Positions 33,022 to 45,100 of a stretch of DNA of 64,000 nt are shown here, piece by piece. The DNA is from Byssothecium circinans (taxonomy: Eukaryota; Ascomycota; Dothideomycetes; Pleosporales; Massarinaceae): contig ML976979.1 in NCBI GenBank assembly GCA_010015675.1, forward strand, positions 112,700 through 176,699, in the 5' to 3' direction. The notes beneath the pieces are model-generated. The model was not told where the DNA came from. It worked only from the letters and a program-made list of their open reading frames with translations, and ran no database searches. The stretch's first letter is position 1. Each line of letters starts with the position of its first letter. The translations under genes were made by a program, and so were the position numbers.

Positions 33022-33616
33022 ATGCCACTCATAGAAGTCCTCCGCTATAAAGACGCCCGCGGCGACACCATAATCATAAAATTCGACATCGACAAACTCC
33101 ACACCAGCGCAATCCCCATCGTCGGCCAATTAACACGATCCTCTACGCCCCAACCCCAGTCCCAACCCCGACCAACCTCATACTCCTCTCTTTTCGCGCC
33201 CAAGAACGCCTCTACCGCCGCACAAGGCAAGCCCGCAACACCCATCCGCACAGAAATCACCGGACCTATCGAAATAGTAAGCGCCTTCCCCTCCCCCCAA
33301 TCACCCACTGACTCACCCACTCTCCAAACCACACTCACTCACTATTCTTCAAATTTCCAAACTCCATGCAGACACACTGACCCCACCACAGACGCACGAA
33401 TGGTCCAAAGACTTCACCTCAAAAACACACTGGACCTCCATCCTCCTCAGCAAGGAAGACGCCATTGAGCGCTTCAAAAAGGACAAGAAGCCCAGCGCCG
33501 GCCACGTGCTCTGGCAGGGAAAGATCGCGTGTGAGGGAATGCAGAGGGAGATTCAGGTTCAGTGGGTTGGGTTCGAGAGGTGCGAGATTGGGTGTGTGGT
33601 TTATCCGGTGGGGTGA
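33022..33616 (+). CDS. Small hypothetical protein
   Basis: Two exons, 33022-33276 and 33392-33616, encode 159 aa; the 115-bp intron has GTAAGC...CACAG borders and closes the phase. The N-terminal MPLIEVLRYKDARGDTIIIK looks like a pair of beta strands, a proline/serine-rich linker follows, and the C-terminal part (EWSKDFTSKTHWTSILLSKE ... GHVLWQGKIACEGMQREIQV) is compact and mixed alpha/beta. No family recognised. Confidence 0.55.
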
Positions 33617-34227
33617 GGACTACTGTTGTTAGTGGAGGGGAGAGAGGCGGGGTTGGGGAGATGAGATCGGGGAGGGTAGATGGTAGATGTTTGGGTATGA
33701 CAGATATGTACACGACTGCTCTCGAACGGCCATGGCTTGTGCATATCATGACTTGTCGTGAGCGTAACTCCTAGTCCGCTACCTACTGAGCCTATACCAC
33801 GGGAAGAAGTATTTCCAAACCCTTGGTTCCGAAAATCTCACTAACAATACCTATTTCATCGTTCCCCAAAGCCCCACCCATTACCGCCCTCCTAACATTC
33901 CCAGAGATCACCTTACCTAGCAACGACATGCCTCACCCGAGAAAATTGAAACAAAATCCTACAACAAGCCCACACTCACCTTCCCAATCCCCACGCTAAT
34001 CATCAGCAGAGTGAGAGTGTAAGAGAATCCCATCTGTCCCGCCCGTCCTTCACTTCATACAAGACCCCACTTGACCCAGAATTGCCCCCAAACATTTAAC
34101 TCACCTGAAATCAAATCAGCATCAGACCAAATAAACCCCACAGCTCGACACATAAATACCCCTCTCTCCCCCAACATCAGCTAGCCAGACAAAAAGAAAC
34201 CACGCCAAACCCCACACAACACAAACA
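33617..34227. other. Intergenic region
   Basis: 611 bp, C-rich on the plus strand towards its right end. Open frames here are repetitive G/E or P/T strings and look like composition artefacts. Confidence 0.4.
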
Positions 34228-35389
34228 ATGTCCGTCCCCCACGCCATCCCAGCCCCTCCTCCACCCTCTCCGAAGCCTTCGATACCTTCTCTATAACCTC
34301 CACCTCCACCTCCTCCAGCTCCCCCACAACCCCCATCCCCACCGCCTTCCTCACCCTCACAACCGCCGACTTCGACACCGGCCGCACCTTCGCCCCCGGC
34401 ACCACAAACCCCACACCCCTCACCTCCGCCTTCAAACTCGCCATGGTACACCACACAGTGGACCCGTGGGACGCGCGGCGCTACTTCACCGACGTCAAGC
34501 ACTTCGACGACTTCGACGACTTCGAGCACGAGGAGGAAGAGGGCATGCCCATACCCATGCCCATGCCCAAGATGATGTGCACATTCGTAGACGGCCCACT
34601 AGACAAGCTAGTCTGCAACGAGCCGGGGTCGCTGGGGGAGCCCGTGTACTCCGGGAAGCGCGAGGGACAGTCTGTGACGCGGATGCCGGATGGGACGGTT
34701 GTGAAGGTGGGCGGGTATTATGGGTATGCGGAGGATCCGGATTTTATGACGTATAATGATGTTTGGGTGTATCCTCGCGTTGCGAAGAAGGGCGCCGACG
34801 GTGATGAGGGAAGGAAGGCGAAGGAGGAGGAGAAGAAGACGTCGTCACCACGCCAAAAGCAAAAGTCGAACTCTACACCTACCCCCTCACCACCTTCCCT
34901 GCCACCGACTGCCACAGCGCAACCTACCTCCCCACGCTCCGAGCCCTCGCCATCATCGGCAACATGTGCACCGTCCCCGCGGACCAAGCCCTGGCCGCCC
35001 GCGGCATCACGCCCATCTACATGCTCAAGCTCGGGACCTGGAAGATGGACAAGCTGGAGACCAAGGGCGGTCCGGGCAGCATCTGGAACCACAAGGCCGA
35101 GTACAAGAAAGGCGGGTTTCTGCGGATTTCGGGGGTTGTGGCTGAGTATGAATGGGAGAGGACGACGAGGGAGGTGTTTGGGGCGGATGGGGGGAAGCAG
35201 AGGGTGTACGTTACGGGGACGGAGGCTTGGGAGTTGGATGTGAAGAATATGTCATGGGTTCATAAGCCGGCGGGTGCGAAGGGGAAGTTTAAGAGGGGTG
35301 GGGCGAGAGCGGGTAGTGATGGTGAGCATCAAAGGGACGCTTTCGGCTTGGCGTTTGGTCTGTCTTTCTATGGAGTCGACATCAGGTGA
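34228..35389 (+). CDS. Hypothetical protein with two apparent frame breaks
   Basis: Coding-like sequence runs through three frames in succession. An ATG at 34228 opens MSVPHAIP and stops after 22 codons, but the next frame carries STLSEAFDTFSITSTS through MVHHTVDPWDARRYFTDVKH and MTYNDVWVYPRVAKKG up to about 34840. From there a third frame continues as GEEDVVTTPKAKVELYTYPL through MLKLGTWKMDKLETKG to the stop at 35389. The C-terminal part has WKMDKLETKGG and WELDVKNMSWVHK, which resemble the short W-containing blades of kelch-like proteins. Neither switch has a normal intron; both lie in C-rich or purine-rich low-complexity tracts. Either the assembly has single-base errors there or the gene is decaying. 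A safer minimal model begins at the ATG at 34443. Confidence 0.45.
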
Positions 35390-35482
35390 AGCTCCTATAT
35401 TGCTGGGTTCTTTTTTCTCTCTCTTTTAGCTTAGATGCCGTGATAAGTAAATATCATGTCCATTGTCAGGATTTGATGATTG

Positions 35483-36438
35483 TTAAATTTGTTTTCTGTT
35501 TCTAGGATCGTAATGTCTGCGGGCTGTGTGAGTTCCATAGCATGTCAGGGTCAAGACCGACATAAAAACAGTCTGACAGTCCGCCAGTTCCTTCCCACAG
35601 TCAATCCTCACCCCGACAAAAGCCGCAAAAGCCGCAAAAGCCGCCATATACGCCGTGCCCTCAGAAACAATCAAGCCCTCATACTCTCCTCCCTGAGCCT
35701 GCACAATAGCGCCGGCAATTGGGATCCCAATCAGTGCGCCAAAGCCCGAGATCGAAGACGTTGTTCCATTCCATTTTCCATAGTCGCCTGTCTCGCAAAC
35801 TTTTCCTACGCATACTAGTGTCAGACAGATAGCAGCACCAGACCAAAAACCGAAGACAACTGCGAAGGCGGTGATGGCAGACTTGCTAGCTCCAGAAGTG
35901 AGCTAGAGGTCGAATACAAATGTCGCACAGGTAAAGGAGGTAATGCATATAACCTTAAACAAATCGGCTACATAGCCTGGGAGTGCACGGCTTGGGATTG
36001 TGCCGGCGTTGAGGAGGGCGGGGAGATGGTATGCGTGTTGCGGTTTGATGCCTTTATAAATGGCGTGTGGGGAGATGTATGTAAATAGGATAAAGACTGC
36101 AAATTCGACAAGACATACTGCCACGGTAGTGAGTGCGTAGTTGATATCTCTGAGGCTTTGAGATCCATCGAAGCGCCTGCCTGTTTGTTGTGTGGGAGCC
36201 TTTTGCGGAGCAGGATATAGGCAGCAAAGCCTACGATTGCGCCGGTGAAACCGATGGTTCGCATCGCCCAACCGGAGCCAATTTGTGGCCCGAGGTAGAG
36301 AATGATGAGCGGAAAGAAAATGCCGCCTACGCCAGCGGCGTGCAGGCTATGCCAGCTGCTAAAGCGCGTACCAATGACCGATTGGTGAGATTGCCGGCGT
36401 GAAGAGGCAGGATGCTGACAGACCGGTGAGGAATCTGC
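35483..36438 (-). pseudogene. Monocarboxylate-type MFS transporter, decayed C-terminal two thirds
   Basis: Minus-strand fragments in different frames line up with fungal monocarboxylate-permease-like MFS proteins: LTGLSASCLFTPAISPIGHW at 36370-36433, FFPLIILYLGPQIGSGW near 36290, MRTIGFTGAIVGFAAYILL at 36204-36264, then after a frame change SLRDINYALTTVAVCLVEF at 36090-36150 to LPGYVADLF at 35960, and finally GKWNGTTSSISGFGALIGIP and MAAFAAFAAFVGVRI at 35620-35790. At least two frameshifts and a stop (TAG at 35903-35905) interrupt it, and the N-terminal helices are absent. Not a functional transporter. Confidence 0.75.
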
Positions 36439-37807
36439 AAGGAGAGGGAATGGGAATCAAGTCACGTCCCGTAGCCCCATATGGAAGCTTGGTTTTGTCC
36501 ACGGGGTGCGGGTGTTTTGGAGGAAGGGAGTGGGATTGGGGAGTGTTTTCGGGTTCTGCAACCCGTCCAATACTTTCGAGTTCTAATGAGAGACATCGTC
36601 TAAATTGACAGCCAAATCCCAAATGGGTGGCATAGGACATGAACGCTGCCAAATTCCAAATGAGCGACAAATATCCCAACCGTATCCAAATTCCAAATGA
36701 ACGGCCAAAAGTTCAAGGCTGCATAGAACGGATGAAGAGAAGCTGTGCGAAATTCCTGGAGAGGTCGAATTGATTTGCCAGCAATTTTCTTCCCGAGCCT
36801 CCATCCACCGCGCTAATGCAACCATAGCAGTGATGCGTAACTATCGAAAAGGGGCTTAGCAGTCTTGAACCGAAGAGGGTAAAGAGGATATCATACCAAA
36901 TAGACTAAGCGCCGACGGCTACTCTGGATTGTTGGGTTTGAATGGTGGAAGTTGAACTACCGGCACCAGTGCTGCTATCGCCGCTTTTAGGATCGGGCTT
37001 TTTCTTATTGCAGCATTTGGGACACTCGAGACGTTAATCTGTGGTTGAACCTTTACTAGCTCTGTCGAAGGGAAGATCACACCATCGTCCCGCATTGTGA
37101 GCATTAGTGCACATTCGGGGAGTGTCTTCTATTAGATCTAGCGTAGTATGCCGACATTTCTACCTTCTTGGCGTTGCAGGATCTATATAGCACATCTTCG
37201 AGGTCCGGCAGTTCAAGTCTCTAAAAACAGCAGGCAATTAGCTGACAACGTTGTCATCGGATTTAAGACATACCAACAAAAGCCAGGATGGTGTGGGTAA
37301 GTAGCAAGAAGAATACCAGGACCATGACCAGACTTGATCCGGAAGGAAAAGAGGTGGAGATATTGATGACAAGGTGGTAGAAAGGATTCTCTGCTCAAAT
37401 GGTGGGGACGTGGGAAAATATCATGACTTATTATATCTACTTCCCCGTCACGTCAGCTATCAAAACATTGCGGCGTGGGTCCCGGCGATATGGTAGCTTC
37501 CCATTGCAACTCGCTGCTGCCTTCGACAGTGTATCATTTGGCAATGCCAAGCCTTAGCGGAATGTTTTCATCCAGTCTTTTAATTGCGGCTGGGCGGCTG
37601 CCTGTTCGCCGGTCAGTCACTTGAAAGTTGGAGCCTGCCGATCTTGGCAGGTCATCACGTGCAGGGTTGCCATGACTATGCCTCTCTTGGAACCGGGGAA
37701 ATATTATTCTGTGGCGGTTGTTGCAGCTCTTCCATCCTACCTGTCCCTTTCGTATTGTGATCCACTGCCACCAACATCCATCGCCGGCAGCGCTGTGTTA
37801 CTTATCA
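36439..37807. other. Intergenic region with pseudogene flank
   Basis: 1.4 kb with no credible gene. It may contain further unrecognisable remains of the MFS pseudogene. A weak 37-bp periodic repeat is listed separately. Confidence 0.4.
36611..36704 (+). repeat. Three copies of CCAAATYCCAAATG at 37-bp spacing
   Basis: CCAAATCCCAAATG, CCAAATTCCAAATG and CCAAATTCCAAATG begin at 36612, 36649 and 36686, exactly 37 bp apart each time; the sequence between them is only weakly alike. Could be an old tandem duplication or spaced binding sites. Confidence 0.5.
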
Positions 37808-38568
37808 ATGGCATATCCGCCGCCGCCTCCAAATATTACTACGATCGCGCCAGCTGGCAATCATCAAATCGGAGGGTTAGTCGGCAATGGAACCTTCGGA
37901 TTTGTTTGGCGAATTGCGGAAGATCGCGTTAGGAAAGTACCGAGAATCCGCTACCCAGAAACCCCCGACACGGCTGATTGGAACTGGGTAACTCGCGCCG
38001 AACTTCTGAGAGAGAAGAGGCCTACGAGCGACTGGGAAGCCATGATGGAATCATCCAGTGTTTCAAAGCACTGGACGAGTCAATTGAGCTCGCTTTTGCC
38101 AACCAAGGCGACTTATCGGCCTATATGCAGACAAACTCCTTACCATCACGAGAGCTCAGAGCCAAGTGGATTCGGTCGCTGGTGGATACCTTCAGCTACG
38201 TGCATGCTCGCAGAGTTCTCGTCCAAGACATTGCTCTCCGGAATGTCCTCGTTCACGACAGTTCCTTAAAGCTGGCAGACTTTGGGCAAGCCTTGTTGTT
38301 ACCATTAGACACCGACATGGAACGCTTTTGTGAAAACGATACCAACTCTCAAATCGAGATACTTGAACTTGGGTGCCTCTTGTACTCTATTGCCGTTTGG
38401 CAGGAGTTGAAATATGATTACTTCGACACCAAGCGCTGGCCAGAAGCAGGAGAGCTGCCTGAGACGGACGACATCCTCTTTGCGAGCATCGTGAAAAAGT
38501 GCTGGAACGGAGAGTATGCCAGCATGGAAGAACTCCAGAAGGACATGCACAGTACAGTGGATGAGTAG
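37808..38568 (+). CDS. Small serine/threonine kinase-like protein with one apparent frameshift
   Basis: The N-lobe is in the frame opened by the ATG at 37808 (MAYPPPPPNITTIAPAG...), with the glycine loop GLVGNGTFGFVWRI and a beta-3 lysine candidate in DRVRKVPRI. The C-lobe is in the next frame (SEREEAYERLGSHDGIIQCF ... GDLSAYMQ), with a catalytic loop VLVQDIALRNVLVHD (HRD replaced by VQD, aspartate and asparagine kept) and LADFGQALLLP. The frame must change between about 37975 and 38010, where a stop (TGA at 37975) precedes the second frame; this is too short for an intron. It is the short fungal kinase type (about 250 aa) with a minimal C-lobe. Either a one-base assembly error or recent inactivation. 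Confidence 0.65.
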
Positions 38569-39151
38569 GGGCAGGATGGGTTTTGGATGGCTGGCGTCTT
38601 GTATTCAGCTCGATTGGTATAACTAAACCGTTCAAGTCAACATTTCGTCTCGGGTATCAGTGACGTGGAGGGTTTCACATTTGAGATGTGGGGGTTTGTG
38701 GATATGATGCTTTCAGCAATGTGACGTCTGCCCTACGTTCCTGCTGAGTCAGCCATGGCACTTGCTGACATGGCTCGTTCTTTCCCACCAAACTCCAGTG
38801 CTTTCCCGGCAACCACCGGCCGATAGCCTCCAACACCTATACACGGCCCTCGCTCGTAGAATCGCCACCAAACGGGCGCATATTCTTCCTCCCATCCACT
38901 CACTGCTCATTGCTCACTGCTCAACGCGCTGGCTTCCGCAGCTTCCAAATTACCGCATATCGATATCGAGCGCCGCACCAACATCTCAACGGCCATGACG
39001 GATACGGACAGCGAATGACACGATTATGTCCCCACGGCCGCCGCTCGACTCCCCCAAGCACGTCGCGTGCTCACGCGTAATATCTGCATCTGCAGTTTCC
39101 CTCCGGTAGCAAGCGCCCAGGCGGCAATCAATGTGACGCGGTTGGCGCAGA
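38569..39151. other. Promoter region of the Fmp27-family gene
   Basis: 583 bp upstream of the large gene; no open frame of note. C-rich plus-strand tract at 38790-38900. Confidence 0.4.
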
Positions 39152-42100
39152 ATGCTGCTCCCGCTTCCCACCCTCCAGTTTGCCGTGGGCGTGTTCCTGC
39201 TGGGCTACCTGCTCACATTCGTTGCATTCGCCTTCATACGAGTCTTCACTGGCGTGTCCATCCAGCGCATAGGCGTGTCCGGGTTGCGCCGCATCGCCTT
39301 TGCGCCCAAGGATGGCCTGCGCATCGAGCTGCGGGGCCTTGGCTTCACCCTCCACCGTCCGACTTTTGCCCAGCCTACCTGGATCAGTATCAGGCTCACC
39401 GAACTGACCCTCACCGTCGATCTGAAGGCTCTGGGCGACAAGTCACGGCAGAAGAGCACGTGGGCGAAGTGGCCAAACGGATCGTCGAAGAAAGAGGCGG
39501 GGAGTGGGCAGAAGACACCGGAAATCACCGTCGAGGACGATGGTGCCGAAGAGACGGGCGACGAGGATGGCCAGCGGAGTAGGACGTGGGAGAGGCTGAC
39601 CGAGGCAAAGGAACGGATAAAGCGCCTGCACAGGAAGATCGGATGGATCAAGATGGTGGATCTGGTGGCCACGACGACCACGCTGGTTGTCGTCGACGTT
39701 GGCTCAGTGCAGGTTGGCTCCTTTACCATGGCAGTGGACACGCGACGCAAAACCGTGGATCGAAGTCGCCTCTTCAACCACCACAAGCCGAAGCCGAACA
39801 AGCAACAGCGGCCTGCCGAGTGGCTCTTCACCGTGCGCAGCGTGCTTTTCACCCCGGAAGGCAAAGAGCCAACCGAAGTATTGGACCAGGGCACCCTCAA
39901 TGTACATGGCATGCTGTACCAAGAGCTGGACGGTCTGCGTGATGCATCGATTGGCCTCAAGTTGGGACGTCTCAGCATTCCACTTGACGACGTCAACATC
40001 TGCCTGGACCGTGCGAACAAGTGTCGTGCTGCATCGCCCGTCAAACACTCGGATCTCAGCCAATCAGGCGTGTCGCTCAGGGCTGTGATGGAGGAGATCG
40101 ACCAGCCAGGAAGCCGCGAGGAGAACATTGTGCGCACTGTGTCGGATTCGCGAGAGTTTGCCAGCTCCATCCTCCGCGGCATCCAGGAGTTCCAATTCGC
40201 TGTCAGTTTCTTTGGCTTGACGAAGAAGATTCAGAGCGGCCATGAAGCCGACCCCCCTGTCTATCTTAACATGTCTATCAAGGAGGTCACTATGGATCTT
40301 CTGCGACTCGATCCAAAAAGCCCAGCCCATCTCATGTACTTCTCGCCTAACGACATTGCTCATCAAGCTCTCCTAGCCGCTATCTCCGTTTCCGTTGGCA
40401 TCGACGATGGCCACGGCCATCCCGAGCGTCTACTCTATCTTCCCATGGCAACCATGACTCTTAATACTACGCTTCCCTCAAAAACAATTCAATTTTCACG
40501 AGACAAAAACCTCACCGAGCGCAATACTAATATCCTTTTCGCTAATCTTGTCATTACCTCTCCATCGGTCGACCTTGATCCAAAGCATGTTCCTCTACTC
40601 CTTGCTCTATTTCGCAATCAAGAGTCCCGCCGGAAGTCCCCGAGGACACAAAACAGGAGACGTAATCTAGTCCGAAGGCTACTGCCCAAAGCCACCGTCA
40701 AAATTTCCATCCACGAGCCTGTTGTGCGAATCACGCTACCGCCTATGGACCCAGCGAAGAAAGACTCTGATGAGTTCGATCTGCTCATCTCATCCTCGTC
40801 ATCAGTATCACTCGATCTGGAATCATCGCATGCCGCTGATGCCGAGCTTCACTATGCTCTCGTCTCTACCTTCCGCATGAACTCCCAACAACTCTACTAT
40901 CAGACAACTTCCAGCGAAAAGCACAATTTACTGCTTACAGACTTTCTGGAGTTGAAGGCGCAGCTCAGTGCATCACCTGATGTGGTCATCAATCTTAGTG
41001 GTACGGCGCAGACATTCTCGGTCTTCCTGGTGCGACCTGAGATCAGCGAAGGCTTGCGTCAAATAGTTATCCAGGCTCAAAAAGACGTACAAATGAGACG
41101 ACGGGTGTCGAAGCGGAAAGGTCTCAGTTTCCTACGAAAAATGCCTCCTTGGCTGGCGCACATGCAATTGCGTGGGTCTGACTTCAATCTCGAGGTTGCC
41201 GGCGTAGATCCCGAAGTGTCCAAGCATTCCCGTGGCGTTGGCCTGCATCTGGAGTCATGGACCGCAGAGTATAGGCAACAAAAGAGCGACGAAAGCGAGT
41301 CACGCCCCATTCGTAGACGAGCACCGAGCCGAACCATCAACCGCGATGAGTATCTACTCCGCCCAACAACTCCTTCTTCTCCCAAATCACCGCGTAAATC
41401 TGGCAACCCTACCGATGGCCGGACGCTTGCTATACATTTGCAAGGCCTGGAAGGTTTCGTACTCGAGAAGGCTGATCAATGGGAACAAGAACCGTTCTTG
41501 TCGCTACCGCGCATGGAAGTGTCGTTCACAACATCGTCGGATAAGCAGGGGCCGATCTTTCACTCCCACCTATTCTGTCAGAGCCTATTCTTTCATTACT
41601 CACTCTACCGTCACTTTGCTCTAGGCGTCGCTACCATGGTTTTGAAACGATCCTTCAACATGCCCCACTCTCGAGAGAAAGAGCCTATGCCACTAACCCC
41701 AACAGCCTCCAGACATCTCGCCGTGCCCTCGCTCGACGACGATGATCTCGACCCTGAGACCGGACTCAAGCGCGAAGCCATTACTTTAAATGTCAAGGCG
41801 CACTTTGTACAGATCAAGGCCGACATGCCAGCTGAACCGCCCATCATGCTCCATATCCATGGGATGGAAGCTGGCCGTCATCGATGGACAAATCCGTTTC
41901 TGCGGTCACGTTTGGTACGCTTATATGCTGAGAACCCCCATGTCAAACGGGTCTGGAGTCGAATCATTACCGTTAAATCCTTGCGTATGGACTACAGGCA
42001 CTCGAAACGAAGATATGGCCATACAATCACAGCAGAGAACTCGTTCGACATTGCCGCAGACGCCATCCGGATTGCTGTTCCTCATCAATTGGTGATGCAT

Positions 42101-45100
42101 CGGCTATTTGATAACATCACCAACGTGGTAAAGACCGTCAAGCAGATGCAACATCGATTTCAGACAGGGTCAGACGATTACATTTTGAACAAGGAGTCGG
42201 AAGGTCCAAAGCATGTACCTAAGTTATCACTTCGCAGTCATGCCGTCCTATTTGAGATCGAAGATGGGTCCTTTGAATGGAAGCTGGGGGTCATTTACCG
42301 ACACGGGCTAATGGAGCAGAAGCAGCGTCTCGCTCGGGAACTGGCTTACGATCTAAAAGTGAAGAAGCTTCGTCAAGCCGAAGAGCGCCGAGGTGGACGG
42401 CAACGAGCCAGGTCTGCGCACACTCGTGGACGAAGCAAGGCAAGGAAGCACAAGGACTTGCGATTCCGGAGCAGAAGCGAGGACACGAGTGAGCCTGACT
42501 CGCCCGATAGACCCAAGTCCGAGAATCCTTTGCGCTACGATAAGGATGGCTACAGCGGTTTGAGTGGGCACTGCAGGACTACAATCGCAGAAGCTCGCGA
42601 CAAGCTGAACCGTCTGAATGCCCAGACTTGGAGAAAACGTATCGACCATGCCCTTAGCTGTAAAAGCCATACGATAGATGAAGTTCGACACATTTTTTGG
42701 GGGCTCGACGAAATGTCAGAAGAGGTTGACCACAAAGAGAGCATTATGTCCATCCCGCACCGACCTCCCCTCGCCTCACTTGTTGTGAGTGACCTGGATA
42801 TCATCATCGACAAACCCTCATTTCCACTATCCGAATATCCCAAATTTCTTCACGATGTCGGCAAAGGCATGCCAATGGACATGCAATATGCCCTTCTCAT
42901 CCCTGTGCATGTCCAAATCCATATGGGGGAGGCCAAAGTGCAACTCCGTGACTACCCTCTGCCACTCATCCATATTCCAGCTCTACGAGCAACGCAATCT
43001 TCTCGAATACCTAGCTTGAGCTTAAAGACAGATTTTGTCATTGCGGAAGAGTTCAGAGATAAGGAGTCTTCTCGCGTCTGCAAAGTAGTTGTAGTTCCGG
43101 AAGACGCAGATGATTCCGGAGAGTCTATTGGCGGTTATGCCGTCGATGTTCGTAGAACGGTCGCACCCGTCAAAACATACTCGGATATGAAGGTTGATAT
43201 CAACTCATCCTACCCGACGCGCATCACGTGGGGAACGTCGTATCAGCCGGCTATTCAAGATATGATGCAGGTCATTGAGAACTTCACCAAACCTGCCGTC
43301 GATCCTTCTGAAAGGGTGGGTTTCTGGGACAAGATCCGACTGACGTTCCATTCGCGTATCAATGTGTCGTGGAAAGGCGATGGTGATGTGCATCTCATTC
43401 TGAAGGGTACGTTATGCTATCCAATTCCACGAATCGATGTGGGTTTCTAACAATCCTCCAGGATCTCGTGATCCTTACATGGTCACTGGACATGGCGCCG
43501 GTTTCGTCATGTGTTGGCAGAACGATGTCCAACTAAGTCTTGCCGAAGACAAGGATCCAAGAAACTTTTTGGTGGTGAATAGCGGAAGCTATGTCCTCGC
43601 AATCCCGGACCTTGGGCATTACGCTCGACAGGAATCTGAGTCTGACCCTACTCTGTACACCGAAGGCTCCTCAAGTATATCAAGCTACAAACAACTTGCC
43701 ATCTTCAAGAAGACGGTTATGAAGCTCAACGGCAATGTACGCTGGGTTGCCGGGCTTGTGTTCGAGCGAAATCTTGACCAAGGTGGGCGATCGTTCGACT
43801 TCATTCCTCACTACGGTGTGGTCCTGAAGCACCCTCAGTATGCTAAAACGACGGGCAACAAGGTGAGTGCATCACGGCCTCTTGAAGGTCAACAAACTCA
43901 CCTACAGCAGGTCTATGATGCATTCAGAGGATTCAGAAGCCACCATATCCACATGTCTCTCGCCATCGCAGCTCCTCACGACCGTGAATGGTCTGTTGCC
44001 AACCTTCAGCCATCTAAGACGTACAACAGTGTCCATTTGACCCCCAGGTTCTTCACTCACTTCTACAACTGGTGGTCCATGTTCTCAGGCGCCATGTCAC
44101 TTCCGATACGGCAAGGTGCGCTATGGCCGGGCATCGAGAAGTCAAGCAAGAAGTTTGGTCGTCATCTGGCGACTATCAAGTACAACCTTTTGTTGTCGCC
44201 TCTTTACATGAGTCACATCTACAAACATAAAGATGCTGAGGACTATGGCCAAGGGTCGGTGGCTTCGACTGGACTGAAAGCCCGTATTGACAGCTTCATG
44301 TTCGATCTGCATCAGAGACGAGAGGAATTTCGAACGATCGTCCAGGCGCCAAAAACCCAGGAAGATAGCAGGCAGAACCAAACATCCGGCATGCGTATCA
44401 ACCAAGTGCAGCTTGATCTCATCAGGACAGACGTGCGCGCAGTGTCTGCCAGCATAGGAGGGACAAATACAGATGACGTCAACCAAGCAACGCCCGAAAC
44501 AGTCGCAGATTACAACCAAGAGCAGCATGTGTCGGCCGATCTGTCCAAGTTCACCATACCCGACAACGACTGGGGTTGGGTTGACATGGACGACTTTGTT
44601 GAACTGGGATGGCTTCTCCCGGCGGAAGGCAACCCGGAGACGCAGATTTTACCGCTGGCAGTTACACCTCGCTTTACTTACTTTAGACAGACAGACCACG
44701 CGGACAACATCTCTGGAGACCCACATCGAACCAGTCCTTTTGGCCACGAACCGACTCATCATTGTGTGATGTCTTCTCGAAATGATCCCCGGCGAGTTCA
44801 ATGCCAGCTTATTGAGCAACGCTTGAACCAAGTCAAGGAGCAACTCGCTCAAAATCAACGCGCGATAGGTGACCAAGAACTTCGCATTATACGGGATCCA
44901 GACGGTAAAAATGACTCGCACGAACGTCTGGAGATATTACGTAACCACACCAGCGTTCTACAGCGGAAACACGATTTCCTTCTGTCTATGCACCAAAGTC
45001 TGGTGGAGCGGTTGAGGACAAATGATCGTAATGCTGTACCCGAGACTGAGACAGACGATGAAGACGAGTATTACGAAGCCCAGGAAGGGCACGAGGAAAT

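Noticed and set aside
39205..40182. 325-codon open frame on the minus strand
   Set aside because: Antisense shadow of the Fmp27-family gene; the sense frame is certain and the antisense composition is biased to R and S.
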